Assembly: GCA_030670605.1 (NCBI GenBank)
Contig: DAOVBK010000073.1
Location: 1-7,209, forward strand
Length of the DNA: 7,209 nucleotides
Origin: Candidatus Stahliibacteriota bacterium
GTDB lineage: Bacteria > Hydrothermota > Tepidihabitantia > SM23-42
Direction: 5' to 3'
Shown: piece by piece, positions 1 through 6,411 of the stretch
Layout of the letters: the number at the start of each line of letters is the position of its first letter
How positions within the stretch are numbered: the first letter of the stretch is position 1
Translations under genes and position numbers: made by a program
The notes under the pieces: model-generated
Told to the model about the DNA's origin: nothing
Databases searched by the model: none
The model's input: only the letters and a program-made list of their open reading frames with translations

Positions 1-1
1 G

Positions 2-727
2 CGCGATGCGCTTGCTTCACTCTCTGAGTTTTCCATAACGCTTCTCCTCGATACCTTGAAAGATACTGAAGACCGTGCAGTACGGATGAAGATTATCGAT
101 GTTCTTATTAGAATCGGTCATACGGCGATTCCTGAAATCGAGAGCTTCTTGAGTGCGCGCGAATGGTACGTACGGAGAAACGGCATCTACATCCTCGGTG
201 AAATGGAGGTTGCAGCTTCAATCGATAAAATCGGCGCATTGATTTCTGATGAGGAGGAACAGGTACAAAGTGCCGTCATAGAGAGTCTCACTAAAATTGG
301 TGGTGATAAAATAAAACCACACATAGAAAAGGGTTTGAATAGTCAGTACAAACAGGTTGTTCTTGCGGCTATGCAGAACCTTGACAAGAATGTGGCACGA
401 AAGAGACTCGGCGATGTACTTCAGTGGTTGAAATCCCGCAAGGGAATACCGGGTGAGAAAGATGAGGAAATACGAACCGAAGCGGCAGTTGTCACTGGTC
501 TACTGGGTGATGATTCTGCGGTCGATCAGCTTGTTGAAGTCATTCACGAAAAAGCCTTCTTTAAAGGAAAACTACTCGAACCAACTAAGAAAGCAGCACT
601 CATGGCACTTGCACAGATAGGAACACCAAAATCGATTCAGGCATTGCGTGACGCATCCACATACAGGGATCACTTCATTTCTCGTACTGCACAGGATATT
701 CTCAGGAAAGTCGAATCGAGCACCTGA
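2..727 (+). CDS. HEAT-repeat protein, C-terminal part (5' end outside window)
   Basis: The reading frame is open from the first complete codon at base 2 to TGA at 725-727, giving 241 visible residues with no start needed inside the window, so the gene begins upstream. The protein is a chain of paired amphipathic helices typical of HEAT/PBS-lyase-like repeats. Recurrent signatures include AIPEIESFL, WYVRRNGIYILGEM, VQSAVIESLTKIGG, IRTEAAVVTGLLGDDSAVDQL and TKKAALMALAQIGTPKSIQAL, spaced about 30-40 residues apart. No catalytic motif, signal peptide or membrane segment is visible in this part. Such solenoids usually bind proteins and often form the tail of larger signalling or regulatory proteins. 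An N-terminal partner domain could lie upstream, so the function cannot be named. The gene converges on polX with a 9-bp gap. Confidence is high for the repeat class and low for any role. Confidence 0.85.
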   Translation, partial: RDALASLSEFSITLLLDTLKDTEDRAVRMKIIDVLIRIGHTAIPEIESFLSAREWYVRRNGIYILGEMEVAASIDKIGALISDEEEQVQSAVIESLTKIGGDKIKPHIEKGLNSQYKQVVLAAMQNLDKNVARKRLGDVLQWLKSRKGIPGEKDEEIRTEAAVVTGLLGDDSAVDQLVEVIHEKAFFKGKLLEPTKKAALMALAQIGTPKSIQALRDASTYRDHFISRTAQDILRKVESST

Positions 728-736
728 GGCTATCTG

Positions 737-2449
737 CTATTTTTTCCTATTCACTTTGCGTGCGGTACGGAGTTTATTTAGTGTATACGTATTAACAACA
801 TCCTTTGATTCGAGCCATGCCCTCCGTGCGGTGGCAACACCAAACTTCATCCATTGCAGACCCTTTGTATCGTGCGCATCAGTGCCGATTGAGATTCTGG
901 CACCCAGTTCTTGAGCTGCCCGTGCATTGATATCATTCAGGTCTAGCCGATCCCAGTACGCATTTATTTCCAGCCACGTACCCGTTTCTGCCGCTACTTC
1001 CATAACTGTGCGCAAATCGACGTGATACCCTTCCCGCGAGGATATGAGTCTGCCGGTTGGGTGTGCAATAATGTCAACATAGGGATTCTGCATAGCATTA
1101 CATATTCGTTCAGTTACATTATGTTTGAAACCCTGGTGGATCGCAGCGATTACAAAGTCACATTCTTTCAGGATTGTGTTGGGATAATCAAGAGCTCCGT
1201 CGCGCAGGATATCAACCTCCACGCCCTTGAGGACACACAGCGTGGGTAGTCTTTTATTGAGCCTATCAATTTCTTTCCATTGTCTATGGAGGCGTCTCGG
1301 TTCCATACCATGTGCATATGTGACCGATTGTGAATGATCAGTGATGAGTATGTATTCGTAGCCATGATCTTTAGCAGCAGTTGCGAGTTCAGCGATCGTC
1401 GCTTCAGAATCTGAATAGGTTGAATGCATCTGAAGATCTCCTCTGATATCGCTGTGCTCCACCAGTTTCGGCAATTTGTTTTTCAGTGCCAGTTCGACTT
1501 CACCTCGGTCTTCACGTATTTCTGGCGGCACACAGGCAAGACCAAGTATTTTGTATACTTCTTTCTCGGTTCTGCCGGCGATCTGTTTCTTGCCGCGAAA
1601 CACACCATACTCACTGAGCTTCAAACCGCTTGATTTGGCGATATTACGCAATCTGATATTGTGTGCCTTTGACCCGGTGAAGTACTGGAGCGCCGCCCCA
1701 TATGAGCCCGCTTTGACGATTCTCAGATCTACTTGTACGCCACCCCTTACAAGAATCGAACTCTTTGTTGTGCCGGCAGCGAGCACACGCTCAACGTGCG
1801 GAAATTGTGTGAATATCTTGATGATTTCTTTGCCATTCGTACCGGTTGCGAGAATATCGATATCACCGATCGTTTCTTTCCACCGGCGCAATGATCCTGC
1901 CGGAGAGATATTCTTGATGCGTGCGTGTTTCTTGAGATATGCAATGAGTTCATTGGCAATCTCCTCAGCCACAGCAATGGACAATCGCTCATGGGCTCGT
2001 TCGTAGAGCACAATGCCCCTGCGTATGTTGTTAACTTTCTGCTTACCCATCTGTGGCAATTTCTCAAGACGTCCGTTTTTGATCACCTTTTTCAAATCCT
2101 TTAAAGATTCAACACCGAGTGCATTATACGCAAGGGCGAGTGTTTTTGGCCCAAGATTTTGTATGTCGAGCAGATCGAGGAGCGTGCCCGGTGTTTCCCT
2201 TTTCACCTCTTCATACTTCTTCATTGTGCCGGTCGAGAGATATTCTGTTATTTTTGTTGCGATGGCGTGACCGATGCCCGGTAGACTCTCCAGCTTATTT
2301 GCTTGAGCTAGTACCGAAACATCTTCAGTCAAATCTTCAAGGATACGCGCTGCTTTTCGGTATGCTACTATTCTGAACCGATTGGCACCCTGGAACTCCA
2401 AAGCATCGGCAATGCGGTTAAAGATATGAGCGATTTCTTTGTTCTTCAC
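737..2449 (-). CDS. polX: DNA polymerase X family with C-terminal PHP nuclease domain
   Basis: The 570-residue length is normal for bacterial PolX, a repair polymerase that fills short gaps and carries a 3'-5' exonuclease/phosphatase activity. Residues 1-50 form the N-terminal helical 8-kDa-type region. Helix-hairpin-helix motifs lie near 53-70 (LESLPGIGHAIATKI), 95-110 and 128-142. The nucleotidyltransferase motif is GSLRR at 185-189, with catalytic Asp196 and Asp198 (GDIDIL) and Asp241 (VDLRI). The PHP domain begins near 336, with putative metal ligands His342, Asp347, Asp371-His372, Glu411, His438, His463, Asp524 and His526. Position 340 is Gln where many PHP proteins have the first His of HxH; Gln occurs in other PolX proteins as I recall them. 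The start is GTG at 2449-2447: the N-terminus MKNKEIAHIFNRIADALE matches the usual family start, and no other in-frame start precedes the upstream stop (TCA on +, 2480-2482). No Shine-Dalgarno is visible. It is divergent from nadE. Confidence 0.96.
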   Translation of the reverse strand: MKNKEIAHIFNRIADALEFQGANRFRIVAYRKAARILEDLTEDVSVLAQANKLESLPGIGHAIATKITEYLSTGTMKKYEEVKRETPGTLLDLLDIQNLGPKTLALAYNALGVESLKDLKKVIKNGRLEKLPQMGKQKVNNIRRGIVLYERAHERLSIAVAEEIANELIAYLKKHARIKNISPAGSLRRWKETIGDIDILATGTNGKEIIKIFTQFPHVERVLAAGTTKSSILVRGGVQVDLRIVKAGSYGAALQYFTGSKAHNIRLRNIAKSSGLKLSEYGVFRGKKQIAGRTEKEVYKILGLACVPPEIREDRGEVELALKNKLPKLVEHSDIRGDLQMHSTYSDSEATIAELATAAKDHGYEYILITDHSQSVTYAHGMEPRRLHRQWKEIDRLNKRLPTLCVLKGVEVDILRDGALDYPNTILKECDFVIAAIHQGFKHNVTERICNAMQNPYVDIIAHPTGRLISSREGYHVDLRTVMEVAAETGTWLEINAYWDRLDLNDINARAAQELGARISIGTDAHDTKGLQWMKFGVATARRAWLESKDVVNTYTLNKLRTARKVNRKK

Positions 2450-2455
2450 ATATTG

Positions 2456-2483
2456 ATTATCACTAGTAACGGCTGGAAATCAA
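2456..2483 (-). promoter_or_regulatory. Putative polX promoter (leaderless geometry)
   Basis: On the minus strand a TTGATT box (+ coordinates 2478-2483) is followed after 16 bases by GATAAT (2456-2461), a good fit to a housekeeping sigma consensus. Only six bases separate GATAAT from the GTG start of polX at 2449, so transcription would begin at or within a base or two of the start codon. The missing Shine-Dalgarno agrees with a leaderless mRNA. The assignment rests on consensus and geometry only. Confidence 0.55.
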
Positions 2484-2501
2484 GCACATTGTTCTTGATT
2501 T
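2477..2501. promoter_or_regulatory. 25-bp dyad covering both divergent -35 boxes; operator candidate
   Basis: AAATCAAG at 2477-2484 is the exact reverse complement of CTTGATTT at 2494-2501. The inner bases ACA (2486-2488) and TGT (2490-2492) also pair around T2489, so 11 of 12 base pairs are symmetric. The two arms contain the TTGATT -35 boxes of the two divergent promoters. This may simply reflect two identical -35 boxes facing away from each other. However, the symmetry runs beyond the hexamers, and a dimeric regulator bound here would control both polX and nadE. Confidence 0.4.
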
Positions 2502-2522
2502 TTCGACTGGATTCTATATAAT
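2495..2522 (+). promoter_or_regulatory. Putative nadE promoter (near-leaderless geometry)
   Basis: TTGATT at 2495-2500 is followed after 16 bases by a perfect TATAAT at 2517-2522. The usual start point 6-8 bases later falls at about 2529-2530, only three or four bases before the nadE ATG at 2533. The intervening CTTTCTCATC has no purine-rich ribosome binding site. This makes a leaderless or nearly leaderless nadE transcript likely. Confidence 0.65.
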
Positions 2523-2532
2523 CTTTCTCATC

Positions 2533-3285
2533 ATGCGGGAGGATACAACACGCGTTATTGCACAGTGGCTGACTGATGAGATGGAACGTGCAAAGGCACA
2601 CGGTTTTGTGTGTGGCCTGAGTGGTGGTTTAGATTCGTCTGTATGTGCTGCTCTCATCAGGCAGGCGACTGATAACTGCCTTGGTCTGATCCTCCCTATT
2701 GAATCCCCTGTTGAAGACTGTGATGATGCAGCAGAGTTTGCTACACAATTATCCCTCAAGACTGAGTACGTAGATTTGACTGCTCTGTATAACAGCTTCA
2801 CCAGACTTCTGCCAACTGGCAGTCACGTTGCTCTCGGCAACATCAAAGCACGTCTGCGTATGATTGTACTCTACTACTATGCCAATATGAATAACTACTT
2901 GGTGTGCGGAACAGGCAACAAGACCGAACTGGCGCTTGGTTATTTCACAAAATACGGTGATGGCGCGTGTGATGTACTGCCAATCGGTGACCTGTACAAA
3001 TACGAAGTACAGCAGCTCGCACGCACACTATCTGTTCCAGAGAGAATAATAAAGAAGGTTCCGAGTGCTGGTTTGTGGCAGGACCAGACCGACGAAGGTG
3101 AAATCGGCTTCTGCTATGAGGACATAGACAGGGCACTCCAGGACATCATCAGAGGCACAATCAAAGGTGAGTGTGCACGGACATTGAAGAACATGATCGA
3201 TCAAAGTGAGCATAAACGGAGTTTGCCAAGGATATGCCGGATAGCCCGCCCCGCTTCGCAAGGCGAGGCCGGGGATAAGAGTTGA
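2533..3285 (+). CDS. nadE: NH3-dependent NAD+ synthetase
   Basis: The enzyme amidates nicotinic acid adenine dinucleotide to NAD+ using ATP and ammonia, releasing AMP and pyrophosphate; it is the last step of NAD synthesis in the cytoplasm. At 250 residues it is the short form without the N-terminal nitrilase/glutaminase domain, hence ammonia-dependent. The PP-loop SGGLDSSV lies at 30-37. Further family blocks are LGNIKARLRM (101-110), GTGNKTELALGYFTKYGDG (126-144), PIGDLYKYEV (150-159) and PSAGLWQDQTDEGEIGF (177-193). ATG at 2533 puts the PP-loop at its normal distance from the N-terminus, although no Shine-Dalgarno precedes it. The family end is near HKRSLPRICR. The last 14 or so residues (about 237-250) are encoded by a GC-rich inverted repeat and look like an acquired tail. 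polX diverges upstream; hppA follows after a 235-bp repeat-filled gap with its own strong ribosome site. Confidence 0.97.
   Translation: MREDTTRVIAQWLTDEMERAKAHGFVCGLSGGLDSSVCAALIRQATDNCLGLILPIESPVEDCDDAAEFATQLSLKTEYVDLTALYNSFTRLLPTGSHVALGNIKARLRMIVLYYYANMNNYLVCGTGNKTELALGYFTKYGDGACDVLPIGDLYKYEVQQLARTLSVPERIIKKVPSAGLWQDQTDEGEIGFCYEDIDRALQDIIRGTIKGECARTLKNMIDQSEHKRSLPRICRIARPASQGEAGDKS
3245..3273. repeat. GC-rich hairpin inside the 3' end of nadE
   Basis: CCCG-CC (3245-3250) pairs with GG-C-CGGG (3267-3273, one bulged C). Inside it CGCTT (3252-3256) pairs with AGGCG (3261-3265) around the loop CGCA, with one G-U and one mismatch. The hairpin is much richer in G and C than the rest of nadE and encodes the non-conserved end of the protein. 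No T tract follows, so it is not a standard intrinsic terminator. It resembles a small palindromic repeat that landed at the gene end, though only one copy is in the window. Confidence 0.6.
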
Positions 3286-3320
3286 GAGGGGAGAGTGGAT
3301 AAGGCAAAAGGCAGCAGGCA

Positions 3321-3449
3321 AAAGTCAGAAGTGAAAAGGGAAATCGTAATAGTTTATCGTAGTTCGTATTCGTGGAAGGATTGTTATGTTGGACGAGTAC
3401 GAGATACGAATCACGAATACGATTCTGCGGTCTCTGCGGAATTTCAGCG
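3321..3449 (+). repeat. 129-bp direct repeat, copy 1
   Basis: This segment aligns without gaps to 6512-6640 with ten mismatches by eye. The core 3329-3427 (99 bp) differs only at 3342 (A versus G at 6533). Inside is an 11-bp perfect inverted repeat, TCGTATTCGTG at 3364-3374 and CACGAATACGA at 3412-3422, which would allow a long-looped hairpin. The right arm is built from overlapping TACGA words. The right end carries TCTGCGG-like words at 3424, 3433, 3444 (TCAGCGT) and 3453, spaced 9, 11 and 9 bases. Near-identity in non-coding DNA implies recent duplication, conversion or mobilisation. No transposase is nearby. Confidence 0.95.
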
Positions 3450-3491
3450 TAATCTGCGTTATGGAGCTTGGTGCTTGGGGTTTGGTGTTTG

Positions 3492-3506
3492 CGCTGCGTA
3501 GCAGCG
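3492..3506 (+). promoter_or_regulatory. Short hairpin just upstream of the hppA ribosome site
   Basis: CGCTGC (3492-3497) and GCAGCG (3501-3506) form a perfect 6-bp stem with a GTA loop. It ends four bases before the AGGAGGTG of hppA. In mRNA it could protect the 5' side or influence ribosome access, but it leaves the Shine-Dalgarno free. No alternative pairing that would hide the ribosome site was seen. Confidence 0.4.
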
Positions 3507-3510
3507 TCTG

Positions 3511-3518
3511 AGGAGGTG
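3511..3518 (+). promoter_or_regulatory. Strong ribosome binding site of hppA
   Basis: AGGAGGTG lies two bases before the ATG at 3521, complementary to the anti-Shine-Dalgarno of 16S rRNA. It fixes the hppA start and contrasts with polX, nadE and radC, which have no visible Shine-Dalgarno. The spacing is at the short end of the normal range. Confidence 0.85.
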
Positions 3519-3520
3519 AA

Positions 3521-5605
3521 ATGTTTCCTTTATTCTGGTTAGCGCCTGGTGGTTCATTGCTCGCATTGCTCTATGCGCTCGTTCTTTCTTTAAGAACGAG
3601 ACGGTTTGACGAAGGTACTGAGTTGATGCGACAGATTGCACAGGCAGTACGTGAAGGTGCTCGTGCATACCTGCGCAGACAGTATCTCATCGTTGGATTG
3701 TTCTTTGCGGCTTTCTTTGTACTGCTTTTGATCCTTGCTCTCAGCGATATACTTCCACGGTTCGTTCCATTCATTTTTGTAACGGGCGGATTCTTTTCAG
3801 CGCTCTCCGGTTTCATCGGTATGACGCAGGCGACCAATTCTTCGGCACGGACCGCGAATGCAGCGCGCACGAGTCTCAATAGTGCGTTACGCATCGCATT
3901 CGGAGCTGGTGGTGTCATGGGTTTTGTGGTTGTCGGTTTGAGCCTTTTTGATCTTAGTTTCTGGTTTTTTATTTTAAACATGGTGTACCGCTCGCTTCCC
4001 ATGAACGAACGATTGCTCGTCATAACACAGACAATTGTCTGTTACGGGATGGGTGCATCATTTCAGGCGTTGTTTGCGAGAGTCGGTGGAGGCATTTTCA
4101 CCAAGGCTGCTGATGTTGGTGCTGATCTTGTTGGTAAGGTCGAAGCTGATATCCCTGAAGATGACCCGCGCAATCCTGCTACCATTGCCGATAATGTTGG
4201 CGACAATGTTGGCGATGTCGCAGGAATGGGAGCCGACCTGTATGAATCATATGTTGGCTCGATCGTTGCGGCAATGGCCCTTGCCTTCGCCGCCGGGCTC
4301 GGCATACGCGGTGTGCTGCTACCATTGGCAATCGCCGCTGCTGGTGTTGTGAGTTCAATAATCGGGACCTTTCTTGTGCGCACCAGGGAGGAGGCAAGCC
4401 AGCGTGCGCTTTTGTTTGCTATACGGAAAGGAATCTGGTCCGCGAGCATTCTGATGGCTCTCTTGTCGGCAGTGATTGTACAGCACTTTTTTCCGGACAA
4501 TTTCAATTTCTACTGGCCTGTACTTGTGGGTCTTGTTTGTGGTGTCTTCATTGGGTTATCAACTGAATATTTCACGTCGGACAATTACGGACCGACGCGA
4601 CGCATTGCTCACGCATCGAAGACGGGTCCGGCAACAGTCATACTCGAAGGCCTGAGCGTTGGTATGCTATCAACGGTTGCACCGGTAATTGCAGTCGTTT
4701 GTGCCATACTCGCAGGCTATTTCCTCCCCGGTGGTGCGACACACCCATCCCATGGTCTTTTTGGTGTTGCAATAGCAGCCGTCGGTATGTTATCCACACT
4801 GGGTATCACGTTGGCAACAGATGCATACGGCCCGGTTGCTGATAATGCTGGAGGAAATGCGGAGATGGCTGGTTTACCTGCTAACGTACGTGAACGAACC
4901 GATGCCCTCGATGCAATTGGAAACACAACGGCAGCAACCGGCAAGGGTTTTGCAATTGGTTCAGCCGCACTCACTGTTCTCGCGTTGATTGCGGCGTACC
5001 GGAGTCAGATCCTGTTGCACTTCGGTGAACTTACACTGAGCATTACTGATCCGAAGATTATTGCCGGTCTTTTTATTGGTGCAATGATGCCGTTCGCGTT
5101 CTGCTCCCAAACAATAAAGGCGGTCGGACGGACCGCGGCCTTGATTGTCCTTGAGGTGCGCAGGCAGTTCAAGGAGATTACCGGTCTGCTCGAGGGAAAG
5201 GCACGACCAGACTATGCTGCGGCTGTTAACCTGTGTACTGTCGCAGCGCAGAAAGAGATGGTACTCCCGTCGCTTATGGCAATTCTTGTCCCCATTATCA
5301 TTGGTGTGCTCCTGGGACCGCATGGGGTGATTGGTTTGCTTATTGGTGCACTCGTGTCAGGTTTTGCGGTTGCTCTCATGATGGCGAGTTCAGGAGGCGC
5401 ATGGGACAATGCCAAGAAATACATTGAAAAAGGAGAGTTTGGTGGCAAAGGTTCTCCCGAACACAAGGCGGCTGTTGTTGGCGACACGGTTGGCGATCCT
5501 TTCAAAGATACTGCTGGTCCATCACTCAATATCCTTATCAAACTGATGTCAACGGTCTCAATTGTATTCGTTGGTTTTATCCTCCGTTTTGTGCTCTTTA
5601 AGTAA
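3521..5605 (+). CDS. hppA: Membrane-bound, K+-dependent-type ion-pumping pyrophosphatase
   Basis: The 694-residue integral membrane protein hydrolyses cytoplasmic pyrophosphate and uses the energy to export H+ and/or Na+. Its length fits the 16-helix family. The substrate site is intact: KAADVGADLVGKVE (195-208), IPEDDPRNPATIADNVGDNVGDVAG (about 211-235), DNAGGNAEMAG (441-451) and GDTVGDPFKDTAGPSLN (654-670). In GNTTAATGKG (468-476) the key positions are Ala471 and Gly474, the K+-dependent signature; K+-independent pumps have Lys at the first. TM6 has DLYESYVGS with Glu242 at the gate position found in Na+ pumps and some H+ pumps, so the ion cannot be settled here. The start is fixed by AGGAGGTG and by the hydrophobic first helix. 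The stop TAA directly abuts the radC ATG. Removing pyrophosphate would also pull NadE and other biosynthetic reactions forward. Confidence 0.97.
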   Translation: MFPLFWLAPGGSLLALLYALVLSLRTRRFDEGTELMRQIAQAVREGARAYLRRQYLIVGLFFAAFFVLLLILALSDILPRFVPFIFVTGGFFSALSGFIGMTQATNSSARTANAARTSLNSALRIAFGAGGVMGFVVVGLSLFDLSFWFFILNMVYRSLPMNERLLVITQTIVCYGMGASFQALFARVGGGIFTKAADVGADLVGKVEADIPEDDPRNPATIADNVGDNVGDVAGMGADLYESYVGSIVAAMALAFAAGLGIRGVLLPLAIAAAGVVSSIIGTFLVRTREEASQRALLFAIRKGIWSASILMALLSAVIVQHFFPDNFNFYWPVLVGLVCGVFIGLSTEYFTSDNYGPTRRIAHASKTGPATVILEGLSVGMLSTVAPVIAVVCAILAGYFLPGGATHPSHGLFGVAIAAVGMLSTLGITLATDAYGPVADNAGGNAEMAGLPANVRERTDALDAIGNTTAATGKGFAIGSAALTVLALIAAYRSQILLHFGELTLSITDPKIIAGLFIGAMMPFAFCSQTIKAVGRTAALIVLEVRRQFKEITGLLEGKARPDYAAAVNLCTVAAQKEMVLPSLMAILVPIIIGVLLGPHGVIGLLIGALVSGFAVALMMASSGGAWDNAKKYIEKGEFGGKGSPEHKAAVVGDTVGDPFKDTAGPSLNILIKLMSTVSIVFVGFILRFVLFK

Positions 5606-6286
5606 ATGAAGATAAAGGAATGGCCCGTAGCAGATAGGCCACGCGAAAAATTTTATCTGTACGGTAACTATGGTCTTACTGATACTGAATTGCTCGCAAT
5701 CATCATCGGCAAGGGTGTCAGGAATCACTCAGCCCTCGATCTCGCAAAGGAAATTATCTCCCGTGTTGGCAATCTACGAAGATTGAGCGAGAAATCAGTG
5801 AGTGAACTCGAACGGCTTGGTATCGGTGGGCTCGGCCGGGCAAAGATAGTCGCTATCCTTGCTGCACTTGAACTCGGAAGACGTTCGTTATCGAAAAAGA
5901 ATGACGGCACAGTGCTCTTTAAGAATCCGAAGGATATCCACGAATACTACTATCCCTTCATCTCAGGCCTCAAACACGAAGTGTTTAAGGTTGCCGCGGT
6001 TGATGGAAAAAACATGCTTATTCGGGATACGACAATCTCAAAGGGGATATTAGATGCGAGCCTGGTCCATCCACGTGAGGTTTTCAAGTTCGCCATCAAT
6101 GAAAATGCGAGTGCACTGTTTCTCGTACATAATCATCCGAGCGGCATTGTGCGACCATCAGAAGATGACCTGAAGATCACTGAACGTTTGACAGGTGCTG
6201 GTGAATTGATGGGCATTCGCATCGTTGATCACATCATAATCGCAGATAAAGACTACTACTCTTTTTCGCAGCACAATCTTATTTAG
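5606..6286 (+). CDS. radC: RadC/UPF0758 family JAMM-domain protein
   Basis: The 226-residue length is normal for the family. The N-terminal part (about 1-95) has the UPF0758 opening IKEWPVADRPREKF, the block GLTDTELLAIIIGKG (23-37) and a helix-hairpin-helix-like LGIGGLGRAKIVAILAALELGRR (71-93). The C-terminal JAMM/MPN+ metalloprotease-like domain retains Glu125 (HEVFKV), the HNHPSG motif with His175 and His177, and the SxxD element Ser185-Asp188, so the Zn2+ site looks complete. The biological role is not settled: the original DNA-repair assignment in E. coli is disputed, and competence or recombination roles are proposed elsewhere. The ATG follows the hppA stop with no gap (TAAATG) and no Shine-Dalgarno is visible, which points to translational coupling in one operon. 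A functional tie to pyrophosphate metabolism is not evident. It converges on pfkA across a repeat-filled gap. Confidence 0.95.
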   Translation: MKIKEWPVADRPREKFYLYGNYGLTDTELLAIIIGKGVRNHSALDLAKEIISRVGNLRRLSEKSVSELERLGIGGLGRAKIVAILAALELGRRSLSKKNDGTVLFKNPKDIHEYYYPFISGLKHEVFKVAAVDGKNMLIRDTTISKGILDASLVHPREVFKFAINENASALFLVHNHPSGIVRPSEDDLKITERLTGAGELMGIRIVDHIIIADKDYYSFSQHNLI

Positions 6287-6364
6287 AAGTAGAAAAGTCA
6301 AAGAGTCCCAAAGTCTCAGTGTCGAAGAGCACATTGCTGGATAGTTTCATTGTTGCATTGTTTG

Positions 6365-6404
6365 ATAGTTGGTCAACTATATAACCATACAACTATAAAA
6401 CCAT
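6365..6404. repeat. Palindrome and 16-bp-period direct repeat
   Basis: ATAGTTG (6365-6371) and CAACTAT (6374-6380) are perfect inverted repeats around a GT centre. CAACTATATAACCAT (6374-6388) recurs as CAACTATAAAACCAT (6390-6404) with one mismatch and a 16-base period. The two structures share the first CAACTAT. The region is strongly A/T-rich and non-coding. Confidence 0.7.
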
Positions 6405-6411
6405 GGAACTA

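Larger units (their letters stand above)
3286..3520. other. nadE-hppA intergenic region, repeat-derived, no gene
   Basis: This 235-bp gap starts with purine-rich sequence (about 3286-3345), continues into the 129-bp direct repeat (3321-3449) and then a G/T-rich stretch with the repeated words GCTTGGTGCTTGG and TTTGGTGTTTG (about 3466-3491). It ends with a short hairpin and the hppA ribosome site. The frames open across it (for example 3295-3501) are repeat sequence with no recognisable protein. I see no convincing promoter for hppA, so it may be read from nadE or from a promoter I cannot recognise. Confidence 0.7.

Noticed and set aside
56..58. TTG as the start of the HEAT-repeat gene
   Set aside because: The frame is open upstream to the window edge with helix-like sequence, and no ribosome site precedes the TTG, so the true start is outside the window.
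719..745. Possible terminator after the HEAT gene (AGCA...TGCT followed by six T)
   Set aside because: The stem is only four base pairs with a 12-base loop, and the T run encodes the Lys-Lys end of PolX. Too weak.
1476..2006. 176-codon open frame on the + strand inside polX
   Set aside because: It lies entirely antisense to the well-conserved polX coding region and shows no recognisable domain or start signal.
3245..3285. Intrinsic terminator for nadE at the GC-rich hairpin
   Set aside because: The hairpin lies before the stop codon and is followed by GATAAGAGTTGAG with no T tract.
3389..3423. Promoter for hppA made of TTGGAC and TACGAT in the repeat
   Set aside because: The spacer is about 23 bases, far from the usual 16-18, and both boxes are part of repeated sequence also found downstream of pfkA.
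3295..3501. Open frame across the 129-bp repeat giving a peptide shared with 6522-6731 (KREIVIVYRSSYSWKDCYVG)
   Set aside because: The shared peptide comes from near-identical repeat DNA. The frames diverge as soon as the repeat ends, no ribosome site or known domain is present, and only one difference is synonymous. Not supported as a gene.
6374..6404. CRISPR-like array
   Set aside because: There are only two 15-bp units with a one-base gap, no spacers and no cas genes; it is a short tandem repeat.
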